NCBI GenBank assembly: GCA_009746045.1
Contig: RPFO01000667.1
Coordinates: 5,434,719 to 5,498,718, forward strand
Reading direction: 5' to 3'
DNA length: 64,000 bases
Source: Mesostigma viride
Taxonomy: Eukaryota; Streptophyta; Mesostigmatophyceae; Mesostigmatales; Mesostigmataceae
The notes below the pieces were generated by a model that did not search any database, was not told the DNA's origin, and saw only the letters and a list, made by a program, of their open reading frames with translations. The position numbers and the translations under genes are program-made. Positions 56,001 to 64,000 of the stretch are shown one piece after another; the first letter of the stretch is position 1; each line of letters begins with the position of its first letter.

Positions 56001-56295
56001 TGCGGTTATCCACCATAAAGGGGAAGCCACAGCAAACGATGACGCAAGCATCAAAATGCCGCAGACCAACCTGCATTCCTATCAGCATGCAGTCCATGGA
56101 CACGAGGATGATGTTCAAGGCTCTTTTACGCGAGCGTGAGCCCTCGTGGCTTTTCTCGTACGCCTGCGCCACGGCACGTTTTGGCAGGTCGGGCTCATAA
56201 CGGGTAGCCATCTGCCTGCCGTTTTCCACAGCGTAACCTGAATGGTTCGACATCAGAGGCGTCAACACGCCATCCTTCCGATCGGCTCCAGCCAT
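44879..56295 (-). CDS. Nucleotide-sugar transporter (CMP-sialic acid transporter-like, SLC35A/NST family)
   Basis: Twelve exons, all GT-AG: 56295-56071, 53338-53222, 51984-51928, 51416-51339, 50351-50307, 49267-49208, 48277-48149, 47406-47329, 46607-46538, 46211-46101, 45479-45346, 44968-44879; 1194 nt, 397 aa. Phases agree at every join. Landmarks in order: [128 protein letters not shown] and [18 protein letters not shown]. As I recall the plant CSTLP proteins, length and order agree. About ten membrane helices; it should exchange a nucleotide sugar for the nucleotide monophosphate in the Golgi. The substrate is open: plant-type members are named after CMP-sialate, but sialic acid is doubtful here. 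Introns are large and repeat-filled. Confidence 0.93.
44994..45013. repeat. (GGCAT)n short tandem repeat
   Basis: Four to five units in the last intron of the transporter gene, between the true and duplicated starts of exon 12. Confidence 0.8.
45943..46093. repeat. About 31-bp tandem repeat beside exon 10
   Basis: Five units of AGTAATGCAAGACCATCNCC type in intron 10, ending eight bases before the exon 10 donor. Confidence 0.85.
46305..46558. repeat. Copies of the exon 9 donor junction in intron 9
   Basis: The plus-strand block GCTCACCCTTCAGCAGCGTG (46532, the true exon end and donor) recurs at 46305, 46403, 46447 and 46481 with few changes. Confidence 0.85.
46939..47034. repeat. (TG)n microsatellite
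   Basis: About 48 dinucleotide units with one CG interruption, in intron 8 of the transporter gene. Confidence 0.98.
47851..48410. repeat. Copies of exon 7 ends on both sides of exon 7
   Basis: The exon 7 3' end with its donor (true 48141-48180) recurs at 48048-48086 and 47851-47887. The exon 7 5' end with its acceptor (true 48237-48284) recurs at 48362-48410 with a 1-base shift. Confidence 0.85.
48679..49158. repeat. Eight decayed copies of the exon 6 donor junction in intron 6
   Basis: Variants of TACCTGCAGCACNGTNAAC (plus-strand view; true junction 49202-49224) occur at 48679, 48733, 48862, 48905, 48958, 49011, 49072 and 49138, spaced roughly 45-65 bp apart except one larger gap. Confidence 0.8.
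49331..49530. repeat. (GGGCA)n pentanucleotide array
   Basis: About 35-40 units in intron 5, the first few with GGCAT variants. It gives long Pro-Cys-Pro-Ala-Leu shadow ORFs. Confidence 0.97.
50781..50887. repeat. 30-bp tandem repeat
   Basis: GTGCCCGTACATATGCCCAT at 50811, 50841 and 50871 with a variant unit at 50781; in intron 4. Confidence 0.93.
50953..51130. repeat. 64-bp tandem repeat
   Basis: CGTGTGCGTCCAGGAATAGA-type units at 50990, 51054 and 51118; in intron 4. Confidence 0.9.
51873..51952. repeat. 26-bp triplication at the exon 3 donor
   Basis: CCGCCACATGGC at 51876, 51902 and 51928. The last belongs to the true exon 3 end, the others lie in intron 3. Confidence 0.92.
52196..52275. 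repeat. About 21-bp tandem repeat
   Basis: GGAAGGAGACGTGTGTGTGT-like units, about 3.5 copies, in intron 2 of the transporter gene. Confidence 0.85.
54040..54330. repeat. Irregular AT-rich tandem repeat
   Basis: Variants of GGGGCGAACATTCTAT and ACTATATT recur about eight times in intron 1 of the transporter gene. Confidence 0.75.
54602..55558. repeat. 15-bp minisatellite, about 60 units
   Basis: Unit GATGTGGATGTGTGGCA with T/C variants (GATGTG/GACGTG/GATGAG) and occasional 6-bp deletions. Because 15 is a multiple of three, several frames on both strands stay open for about 350 codons; none is a gene. It lies in intron 1 of the transporter gene. Confidence 0.95.
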
Positions 56296-58265
56296 TCAAT
56301 TATCCCTTCATGCCCCGCAAGAAAACGCAGCTACGTTATCAGACTTCACAACTTAACAGAAGAAACAGTCTGGAGGGTCAACTCCACTGGAAATACTGTC
56401 CGACTATGTCAGGGCCCTCTGCACACGCCGGCACATTCCTAGATTATGTCGTCTGCACTACAAAGGTAGTCATGATGAAACGCTGCACACTTTTTCAGAC
56501 TAGAAACGTGAAACGAAAAGCAGGAGAGGAGAACTCCACTTTAATACTCTGGTAGCCGCGCACCAAGTAAATTACTGCAGCGTTTCTGCAGCAACTCCGA
56601 GGGCCTAAAATGTCCTTGCGCCGAGTGCTGACGCTGTGCTGCGGAAAATAAAATAATTGCCAAGCCGGCATCCGGCCTGCAGGGACGCCGGGCGACGAAT
56701 CAACATATATACTAAAATTTGTAAAACGCAGCCCTGGCACAATTTTAGCTAACACTCTTTCGAACGGCTTTCGGCTCCAGCCACTCAGCGGCGCGACTTA
56801 CAGTCCGCTTGACGAATGAGCTGCGCGAAATTTCGTTGCGACCAATCACGAAAAGGTCAAACCACGGCGCGCCCATTTTTGAGGTTTCTGAAGCGTTACA
56901 TCCAGATGAGCCATTTGGCAGAGGTCCGTATGCCCAGATTGCGCCAGGAGCCAAACTCTGCGATGTCCTGTGTTTGGGAGCTCCAGATATAACCGTCGCA
57001 AACTTTTGGGCTGTTGGACCAAACTTTCTGTTGGCGAAATCCCGTTACAAACGCGCAGGAAGCTCACACGTGGATTTTCCTCTGCTCCACCGCCTGTAAG
57101 CGATTTTTCCCTGCTGTCTGCGGGTTTGGCGAGGTCACTCATCCCCGCGCGCATCGCGCTCCCGTCGCAGGGGTAGCAGTCAATCTGGAGCTTGAACTCC
57201 GCAAGTAGTTCGCGAGCTCCGTCCACTGCGCGGTTGCGCAGTTTGTCCCTTTTAAGCAATGTACATATTGTGCAACTTCTGATGACATTGTTTACGTAGA
57301 CTTCAGGCGCCAAGGCACACCTCATCATACGCGTAATCGTGACGTACCGGGTTCGAACCTTCAGAGGCCTCCTACCATTTCGGATTTTTTTCCTTCACCC
57401 TTTTGCCAAACTCCGTGAATCTTGTGGTCGAAACTCTAAAGCTAGCGCGCGCTCCTTGGCGGGACTAGTGCCACTTGGCACTCGACGGAGGTACGTGGTG
57501 ACTCACATCTCCCTAGCCGGGGCTCCCTGGCCGGGGACCGGCCACGAAAAGAACAAGCTCTAATGTCGCGGGCGAAGCCCGCAAAACTTGTATTGCCCAC
57601 TATTTTAGTCAACTGCGGCTGATAGTGGTAGTAGTAGCTGTTGCTGTGTCCCACGCCGCACATGGGCAGAAAAAAAAAAAAATCATTTACCCAGAATCGT
57701 GGACATGTACGGCATCAGTGTGGAAATGTACGGCATACGGATGTTCTACTGTCAGCGGCCGTACGTGGCTGACAGCGGCCGTCGATCGGGGCCGCGTCGG
57801 GGCGAGAGTTGCAAGAGCGTCCGGGCCCGCCCCGGTCCCGTTGCGGGGGCCGGGCCGGAGCCGGTCGGGGTGCAAGGCAATGCAGGCAGGGCGAGTGATT
57901 CCTTCGTCGGTCATAGCCCAACAGTGCGCAGTAGTGCTTTAACCCCGGCCCCGGAAGGAGCCCGGTAGAAGTGGTAGTGCGCTTTATTGCCCACGCCATT
58001 CGTGGTGTGTCGTCGTGCATGCAGGCATGACTAGAGGTTCTTACATGTCATCCTAAATTGTTTTGCTGTATTCATACTTGTGGTTCCTTCGGAAGTCAGG
58101 TAGCGGTCAGAAGATGGTGAGATTTATGGCGGGCCTGCCCCTGAAGAAGGATCATAGGCCCACGGCCGGCCAGAAAGAAAAGAACTCTTGTTAATTGCTT
58201 GGGAGTGACGCAGGAGGACGGATAAGCGCGTCCAGCTTTTTCCTGCCCTTGAAGCAAGCTCAACC
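56296..58265. promoter_or_regulatory. Divergent intergenic region of the transporter and SF3B1 genes
   Basis: The start codons of two divergent host genes lie at 56295 (minus) and 58266 (plus), so both promoters should be in these 2 kb. I see no certain TATA box. Small hairpins occur at 57566-57580 (GCGGGCGAAGCCCGC) and 57749-57773 (TGTCAGC...GCTGACA). A possible small gene occupies 56745-57328. Confidence 0.5.
56745..57328 (-). CDS. Possible small unrecognised gene
   Basis: Two minus-strand frames look protein-like: RNRAVDGARELLAEFKLQID within 57328-56846, and MGAPWFDLFVIGRNEISRSS... ending ...WLEPKAVRKSVS-stop within 56954-56745. They could be two exons of one gene that ends before the transporter. 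No family is recognised and no splice pair is certain. Chance ORFs are a real alternative. Confidence 0.22.
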
Positions 58266-59949
58266 ATGGAGGACCCGCTAGACAGGGAAATCGCGCAGGC
58301 GCAAGCCGAGCGCGCAGCTAAAGAGAAAGAACTTGCGTCCTTCGTAGAGGCTGGTGCTTTCGATACCGATTTGTATGGCGGCGCCAGCCGGTTTGAAGGT
58401 TATGAAACTTCGATTCCGGTGGCCGAGGAAGGTGAAGACGAGTATGGAGGAAGGACGGAGCGAGAGGTTGCCAGGTTGGTGGACCATCCTGCTGTCGATG
58501 TATCCCCTTGTATGTGACGACGGACCTTGTACTTGATGGTCAGTCATTGTTTCCGTAGAATTGACTGAATAAGCAAGCAGGGCGTCAGACGCTCTTGGCA
58601 TCCTCCGTGTCACGCTGCGTTCCTGTGAAAGTCTTTGAGTCTTGTGGAAGGGGTGTGGCTAAGTTGGTCATGGGAGGAGGCAGGTTGGCTTTAACGCTAT
58701 GGCAGTTGGCATGTTGAATGCTGATAGAGTTCTACGCATGCTGGTGCACCTTCGTTGGCAATTGAATGCGAGTGCGTCTAGTGCGGGTCCATACGCATGT
58801 TGTGTGGGGCTAGAATCTGTCCCATTTTGCTGGAACAGGCTGTCCCATTTTGCTGGCTCAGGGTGGCTTGGCTGCGTAGGCCTTCTTGGGTATCCCAGTG
58901 TTGTTCTACAGTATAGAGTATCCTAGGGTCGTTCTACTGCTCTACAGGGTAGGCTGTAGAGTATAGGGTTGTTTTCCGCGGTAGGGTGTTCTTTTTTACT
59001 ATAGGGTACTTCTCAATAGGGTATCCCAGTATCTTCCTAGATGATCCTAGTTATTTATTTTTCCTCGCTTCTCCCTTCATGCGGCGTGCCACCATGCAGT
59101 TGGCCACCATGTAAGGGATGGGGCTGCTTGGGCCAGTGGGCCCCCCTCACTTACTGGCCATTTTCTGGGAGTAGCCGCTTTGCTGGCTGCCAGCACCTGC
59201 CAGACAGGATGGCTGGTCCCTCACATCACGTGCCAAACATGTGCAAAGAGTGTCTTATAAATGGAAGGCCTCCTGCCCGGCATATGCTGCCCCTCTTATT
59301 GGTGTCGTTCCACGCCTCTTATAGGTGTCATGCCACTTATCATTCCTCTCATCCCACTCATCCGCCGCCTCCTTGTCTGGTTCGCGAGGCAACGTTGTGG
59401 CAGAAATAAACCAGGCGGGGGGAATATGCCGCCCCCCGCCTACTCTGGGTTTCTAGGGGCGTCTGGAACCCTCCTTCCTCCTGCCTCCCGCCGCCTTTCC
59501 CCTCAGTGGCTGGGTTCCGGATTTGTTGCCGATTCGTTATGATCAACATCACGTAGGCTGCATATCGTGCGCCTCACGCACGATAATATGGGTGGATTGG
59601 CATGGGTGCCTAGCGATTTGTACCCGATGGTGTGCTCACATGGGCGATGCAGGTAGCTGTGAGGGAGTGTCATTGAGGGATGTGGTACTAAGTGAAGCAG
59701 TTGCTGTGCAGTGAAGACTCCATCTATGTCCTGTGTGCTACGAAGCACTAGGCATGGCGCTACAGAGTGCGGTAATGCAGCTAAGTGCTGTCTAGGTGCT
59801 GCTAAGTGCGGAAGTGCGGGTCTATCCTTCGCAACATTCTCGCAATCCACCGCCCTAAACCCATTGTGATTGCCGCCGTGCTCTATGGGAACTGCTACCC
59901 CAGCATTATCGCAAGCAAATTCTACCAGCCCCCTTTCTGGAAGAAGAAG

Positions 59950-59980
<31 letters not shown>

Positions 59981-62900
59981 GGGGCGGGGGGATTTCAGGG
60001 GGTGGCCTTGTGGAGCCGTAGCGACCCTGCATGCGTGCCAATGGCTCCTGTACTTTTTATTGATGCTGGCATCTTGGCTTCTCTCTGTGTGTGGCTCTGC
60101 TGGTTATGTCTGTCACCCACAGGAAACTGGCCAGCTACACCGCCCCTAAGAACGTCTTGGACGACCTCCCACGTGGCAAGGTGGATGACAACGAGGTGAG
60201 CGGGCGCAGTAGCTAATATTCTACCGTCACTATTGCTAGTATGGTCGTCGGTGTTGTTATCATCATTCATGTTTGCGTGTGGCAAGTTGGACAGTGAAAA
60301 CTTGTGGGTGCGATAGCTTACACCACCATGTTTACATTCATATGTTACAGCTATGCTCGTTATCGTTACTGCCATTGTTGTCGGCATATTCCTCCTCCTC
60401 CTCCTCCTCCTCCTCCTCCTCCTCCTCCTCCTCCTCCTCCTCCTCCTCCTCCTCCTCCTCCTCCTCCTCCTCCTCCTCCTCCTCCTCCTCCTCCTCCTCC
60501 TCCTCCTCCCTCCTCCTCCTCCTCCTCCTCCTCCTCCTCCTCCTCCTCCTCCTCTCGAAATGTGTGTGGCAAGGTGGCCGTGTCTCCATGGTCACCGACG
60601 AAACTTCCACTTATAAGAACTTCCACTTTCGCGTCCCCACCGGCGAACCTTCCTCATTCTTTTGGGTCCTGTGTGACATTATGCGGTGGTGCCTCTTGCT
60701 CCTTCCTTTCTTCCATGGGTGTATGTGGTGGTGCCCTTTGCGTCTTCCTCGATTCGATGGGTGTATGTGGTCGTGGCCCTCGCCTCGTTCTCACACAACC
60801 CAAGCACCCCTTGTACGGTCCCCTCCGCAACCCACTCCTCTTCCATCATGTATTCGTGTCACGCCGCAAAATGCCTCAAGTTCCTCGCCACGAGAGGTTA
60901 TGCAGCTCGGCTTCCGAAAGCCCTGCCAACCTCACCTAGCTTCCTTGTATTTGCTAGCGTGGATTGTCCTCACCCCTTCATTCTCTCCCCTGTGCCTCAC
61001 GCCCCCACTTGTTTCCCCACCCTACCATGCGGCCTCTATCGTATGCTCGCAGCTGGGCTTCCGGAAGCCGGCCAAGATCACGGAGCGGGAGGACGACTAC
61101 CGCAAGCGGCGCCTGGCGCGCATGCTCTCCCCCGACCGCAACGACGCGTTTGCGATGGTGGGTTGGTCGGTTGCTGTGATGGATCGTTGGTTGCTGTGAT
61201 GGGTTGGTTTGCTGTGCTGGGTTGTTGGTTGCTGTGATGGAGTGTTGGTTGCTGTGATGGGGTGTTGGTTGCTGTGATGGATTGTTGGTTGCTGTGATGG
61301 GTTGGTTTGCTGTGCTGGGTTGTTGGTTGCTGTGCTGGGTTGTTGGTTGCTGTGATGGAGTGTTGGTTGCTGTGATGGAGTGTTGGTTGCTGTCATAGGT
61401 TGGTTGCTGGGATGGGTTGGTTGCTGGGATGGGTTGGTTGCTGGCATCTGGCTCGCAAAACCCCTTTTTTCACCTCAGCTAATGCACCAACATGTCCGCC
61501 ATGGTGGTGTGTGTGCCTTGATGCATGGTTCGCCACGGTGAGTTGGTTGCTTCCCTGGGTTGCCATGGTGGGTTGGTTGCTATCATGGCTTGGTTGGTTG
61601 CTGGCATCGGTTCTGGATAACCCCCCCTGTCCCCTCAGGGAACCGAAAACAACGACTCGTTTCCCATTCTTATTTGCTGGCTTTCGCCCCCGATGCACCC
61701 CTTGTCAATAGTCGGCCCCATGCAGACTTTCAAGGCGGTGGTATTTGTTACCCGTGCAGCGCTACGCGTGCATCACAGCCCTACACACCGACCTGGAATC
61801 CACTGCCTTGCTATTTGCATACTAACCACTGCGCATATCTACCTCCAATACGTCCCCCACCCCCCCCGGTTGGTGTAATACTCCCCCCCTGCCCCGCAAA
61901 CCCTGTTTCAATTGACCCTTTTTCACTTGCCCCCGCGCATCCAGGGCGACAAGACGCCCGCGGCTGACGTCCGCACCTACGCCGAGGTCATGCGCGAGGA
62001 GCAGCTCCGGCGCGAGAAGGAGGAGACGCTCCGCAAGATCTCTGCCAAGATGAAGGAGGAGGAGGAGGCCCGGGCGGCGGGTGCCGCCGATGGCAGCCGG
62101 CCCACCAAGGCGTCGGGGGTGGGGCTAGCGGGGCCATCGGGGGATGGGGCGGGCGCGGCGGGCGCGGCTCGCCCGACGAAGAAACGGAACCGATGGGACC
62201 AGCCGGTGGAGCCGACGTGCGTGGGTCGCTCCAGCTCGATTTGTTCTGTGTTTTGGTGTGTTGTTCTGTGCCGTCATGTGTTGTTTTCTGCTGTATTGAG
62301 TTGTTTTGTGCCGTTATATGCTGGTCCTGTAAATCAACGTGGGTGGGCTTGTTTGTTTTTTTTCCTTGGTCGGGTCCGTTCTTTTTCTCTTTTAGGGGCA
62401 CAATCACTTCTGGAGTTGTATGGACTGAATGGAATTTGAGACCACCGTCCACAGCCGTGGGTCAGTAGACGCTGATAGCAGTGGGTGTAGGCTCTCTGAT
62501 CATGATCGCGGTGTCATCAGGCGCGTGCGCATGTATTCAGTTATGCTCGAGACAGCCAGCGCAGGCATGACATTACTATACCATAGTGACCATAGTTATG
62601 ATCGAGACAACCAGCGCAGGCATGACATTACTATACCATAGCGACCATGGTAGCAATAAGACAACCAGCGCAGGCCAGAAGTCTGGATAATCCTGACCAT
62701 GGTAGCTCGAGCCGGCTCTAGTCTCATCCGCGTTTGTTGAGTCTAATCATGTTTGTTTGGACCATGGGCCCCTTGGGTAGCTTACGGAGCCGAGCAGCTG
62801 CTCCCCATGTGTTTGGGGACTTTCTCGGCTGACACGCTCATGCGTCTACAACGACACGCTTGCGGTGTGATGACTGACACGCTCGCATCTGACATTGTCT

Positions 62901-64000
62901 TTGTGTGTGGTATGTGCATGTTGTCCCCGCTTCTTCTCTTGTATGGGAACTGCGTTTTCTACGTGCTTATAATTTGGGCGTCCCAGCGTGGCGGCGGCGG
63001 CGGCTCCTTTGCCAGAGAAACCTGCAAAGTCAGCGCCGGGCTCTGAGTGGGAGGGCGTTGAGAGCACACCGGCCATCAGGTACGGTCGCATGTATTGCCA
63101 CGCCGGCGATCAGGTGCGGTCGCATGTCATGTCACGCCGGCCATCAGGTACGGTGCAGCAGACTGTGTGAGGCTCGTCATGTCTGCGTATCCAGCTACTT
63201 TCAGATTGAAAATAATTGTGGCATCATTTCATTTGTATGACCGTGTGTTTCATAAACTAGTATCTGGTTGCTGTGCATTCTTCATGGATGAATTAATTAA
63301 TGAATTTATTAGTCAGTCACGCAGTCCCCTTGATTCATCAGCCGCGGAGCATCAGCCCTCAGTGTTCTTGATCGGGCAGTGGCATGCCAAGCGTCCTTGA
63401 TCGGGTGTGATTGCAACGCCGGTTCGTCTGCATGTGAGGCAGCAGAAAGCAGTGTCACCACCGGTTGTCGATGCCCTGGGTGACCTCCCGCGCTGAAAAT
63501 GCTTCCCTTGAGTTCGCCCCCTGCAGCCAGGACGGAAACTTGCTTGTCGTGCCTGACACAAATGACCTCCACAAATGAATGATGTCCCTTCCTAATGAAT
63601 GACGATGATGCCATCCCTTTTTCTCCCCCATCCTTCCAGCCGCTGGGACGCGACACCGGGCCGCTGGGACGCGACACCTGGCCGGCTGGACGGCACCGAT
63701 GCCACCCCCGGCCCCCGCCGCAACCGCTGGGATGCCACCCCCACCCACGACGCCGGCGGGGCCACCCCGGGGCCCGGGATGACCCCCGCGGGGGCCGCCT
63801 GGGACGCAACCCCCCTGGCCGCTGGCGTGACCCCCACCCCCAAGCGCTCCAGGTCCCGCTGGGATGAGACCCCGGGGGGGCAGACGCCGGGCGGGCAGAC
63901 ACCTGGCGCGACGCCGTCGGTCGGTTTCGGGGTCACCCCCGCGGGTGGGGCGGATCTCATGACGCCCACGCCGGGCCACATCAAGGTCCCAATGACGCCC
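58266..64000 (+). CDS. SF3B1: Splicing factor 3B subunit 1 (SF3b155), N-terminal part, continues past window
   Basis: ATG in CAACCATGG context. Exons 58266-58474, 60123-60195, 61053-61157, 61945-62216, 62987-63079 and 63640-64000+ (GT-AG, phases consistent) give 371 codons. Landmarks: [30 protein letters not shown] across the first junction, [30 protein letters not shown] across the third, [29 protein letters not shown], then RWDATPG (twice), RWDATPT, AWDATPL, RWDETPG and [15 protein letters not shown]. The RWD-TP repeats are U2AF-ligand motifs and phosphorylation sites. SF3B1 is the core of SF3b in the U2 snRNP and helps fix the branch point. The HEAT-repeat part lies beyond the window. The order fits the plant protein as I recall it. 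Confidence 0.96.
59951..59977. repeat. (GT)n microsatellite
   Basis: About 13 GT units in intron 1 of SF3B1. Confidence 0.95.
60389..60554. repeat. (TCC)n microsatellite
   Basis: About 55 trinucleotide units with one 1-base slip near 60510; in intron 2 of SF3B1. It produces poly-Ser, poly-Pro, poly-Leu, poly-Glu and poly-Gly shadow ORFs. Confidence 0.98.
61151..61445. repeat. GGTTGCTGTGATGGGTTGGTT minisatellite starting at the exon 3 donor
   Basis: About 16-20-bp units fill the first about 290 bp of intron 3. The first unit includes the last codon and donor of exon 3 (GCGATG|GTGGGTTGGT). Confidence 0.9.
62548..62690. repeat. 55-bp tandem repeat, about 2.6 copies
   Basis: CGAGACARCCAGCGCAGGCA starts units at 62548 and 62603, with a partial third at 62658; in intron 4 of SF3B1. 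The core also occurs elsewhere in the window. Confidence 0.9.
63065..63166. repeat. 34-bp triplication at the exon 5 donor of SF3B1
   Basis: CACACCGGCCATCAGGTACG at 63065 (true exon end and donor), with copies starting at 63099 and 63133, each keeping ATCAG|GT. Confidence 0.95.

Noticed and set aside
57345-57362. GGGTTCGAACC, a tRNA T-arm-like sequence
   Set aside because: No matching A box, anticodon arm or acceptor stem on either strand.
59806-59950. Protein-like frame ([20 protein letters not shown]) before the GT microsatellite
   Set aside because: Not needed for SF3B1: exon 1 joins exon 2 in phase and matches the plant protein across the junction. It could be chance or part of another gene.

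Overview
The window is a piece of an intron-rich nuclear genome from the green lineage, probably a green or streptophyte alga; I cannot name the species. Two multi-exon host genes support this. One is a CMP-sialic-acid-transporter-like nucleotide-sugar transporter (minus strand, 12 exons, 56295 to 44879). The other is the 5' part of splicing factor SF3B1 (plus strand, six exons from 58266, running off the window). As I recall the families, both resemble land-plant homologues, with short exons and long introns full of microsatellites and minisatellites. A third host gene, a PC-esterase/TBL-like protein, enters from the left edge (1-897).

From about 2 kb to 41 kb the window is nested transposons. 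The frame is a Ty3/gypsy chromovirus (3578-30754) with two about 620-bp LTRs, PBS, polypurine tract, gag, pol with a C-terminal chromodomain, a leading ORF with an RNase H1-type hybrid-binding domain, and a long extra ORF after pol. Its leader was hit by a non-LTR retrotransposon (about 5240-11240, minus strand) that encodes a PHD finger, RING-H2 finger, C2H2-like fingers, reverse transcriptase, CCHC knuckle and restriction-like endonuclease. This copy has 170-bp tandem repeats upstream of its start and two truncated inverted copies beside it. Its pol was split just after the first integrase catalytic Asp by a second LTR element (17682-26242) with almost identical LTRs and a perfect 5-bp target duplication. 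The inner element has no reverse transcriptase. Flanking sequence (2041-3535, 30785-41400) is a graveyard of APE-type LINE fragments.

From 41.4 kb on the sequence is host-like. Between the divergent transporter and SF3B1 genes lies about 2 kb that should hold both promoters and perhaps a small unrecognised gene.

Three things stand out. (1) Nearly every splice junction of the transporter, and several of SF3B1, is accompanied in the adjacent intron by decayed tandem copies of the junction itself: donor copies downstream, acceptor copies upstream. (2) The chromovirus carries the same motif, a GTAGATAG-like block and then GCCGTACAGG, at each internal ORF boundary, and the ORF is open in phase 0 right after CAG each time. 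(3) The non-LTR protein combines PHD, RING and RLE domains, broken only at two poly-C runs.

Everything here comes from reading the sequence and from remembered family features. No database search or alignment program was run.
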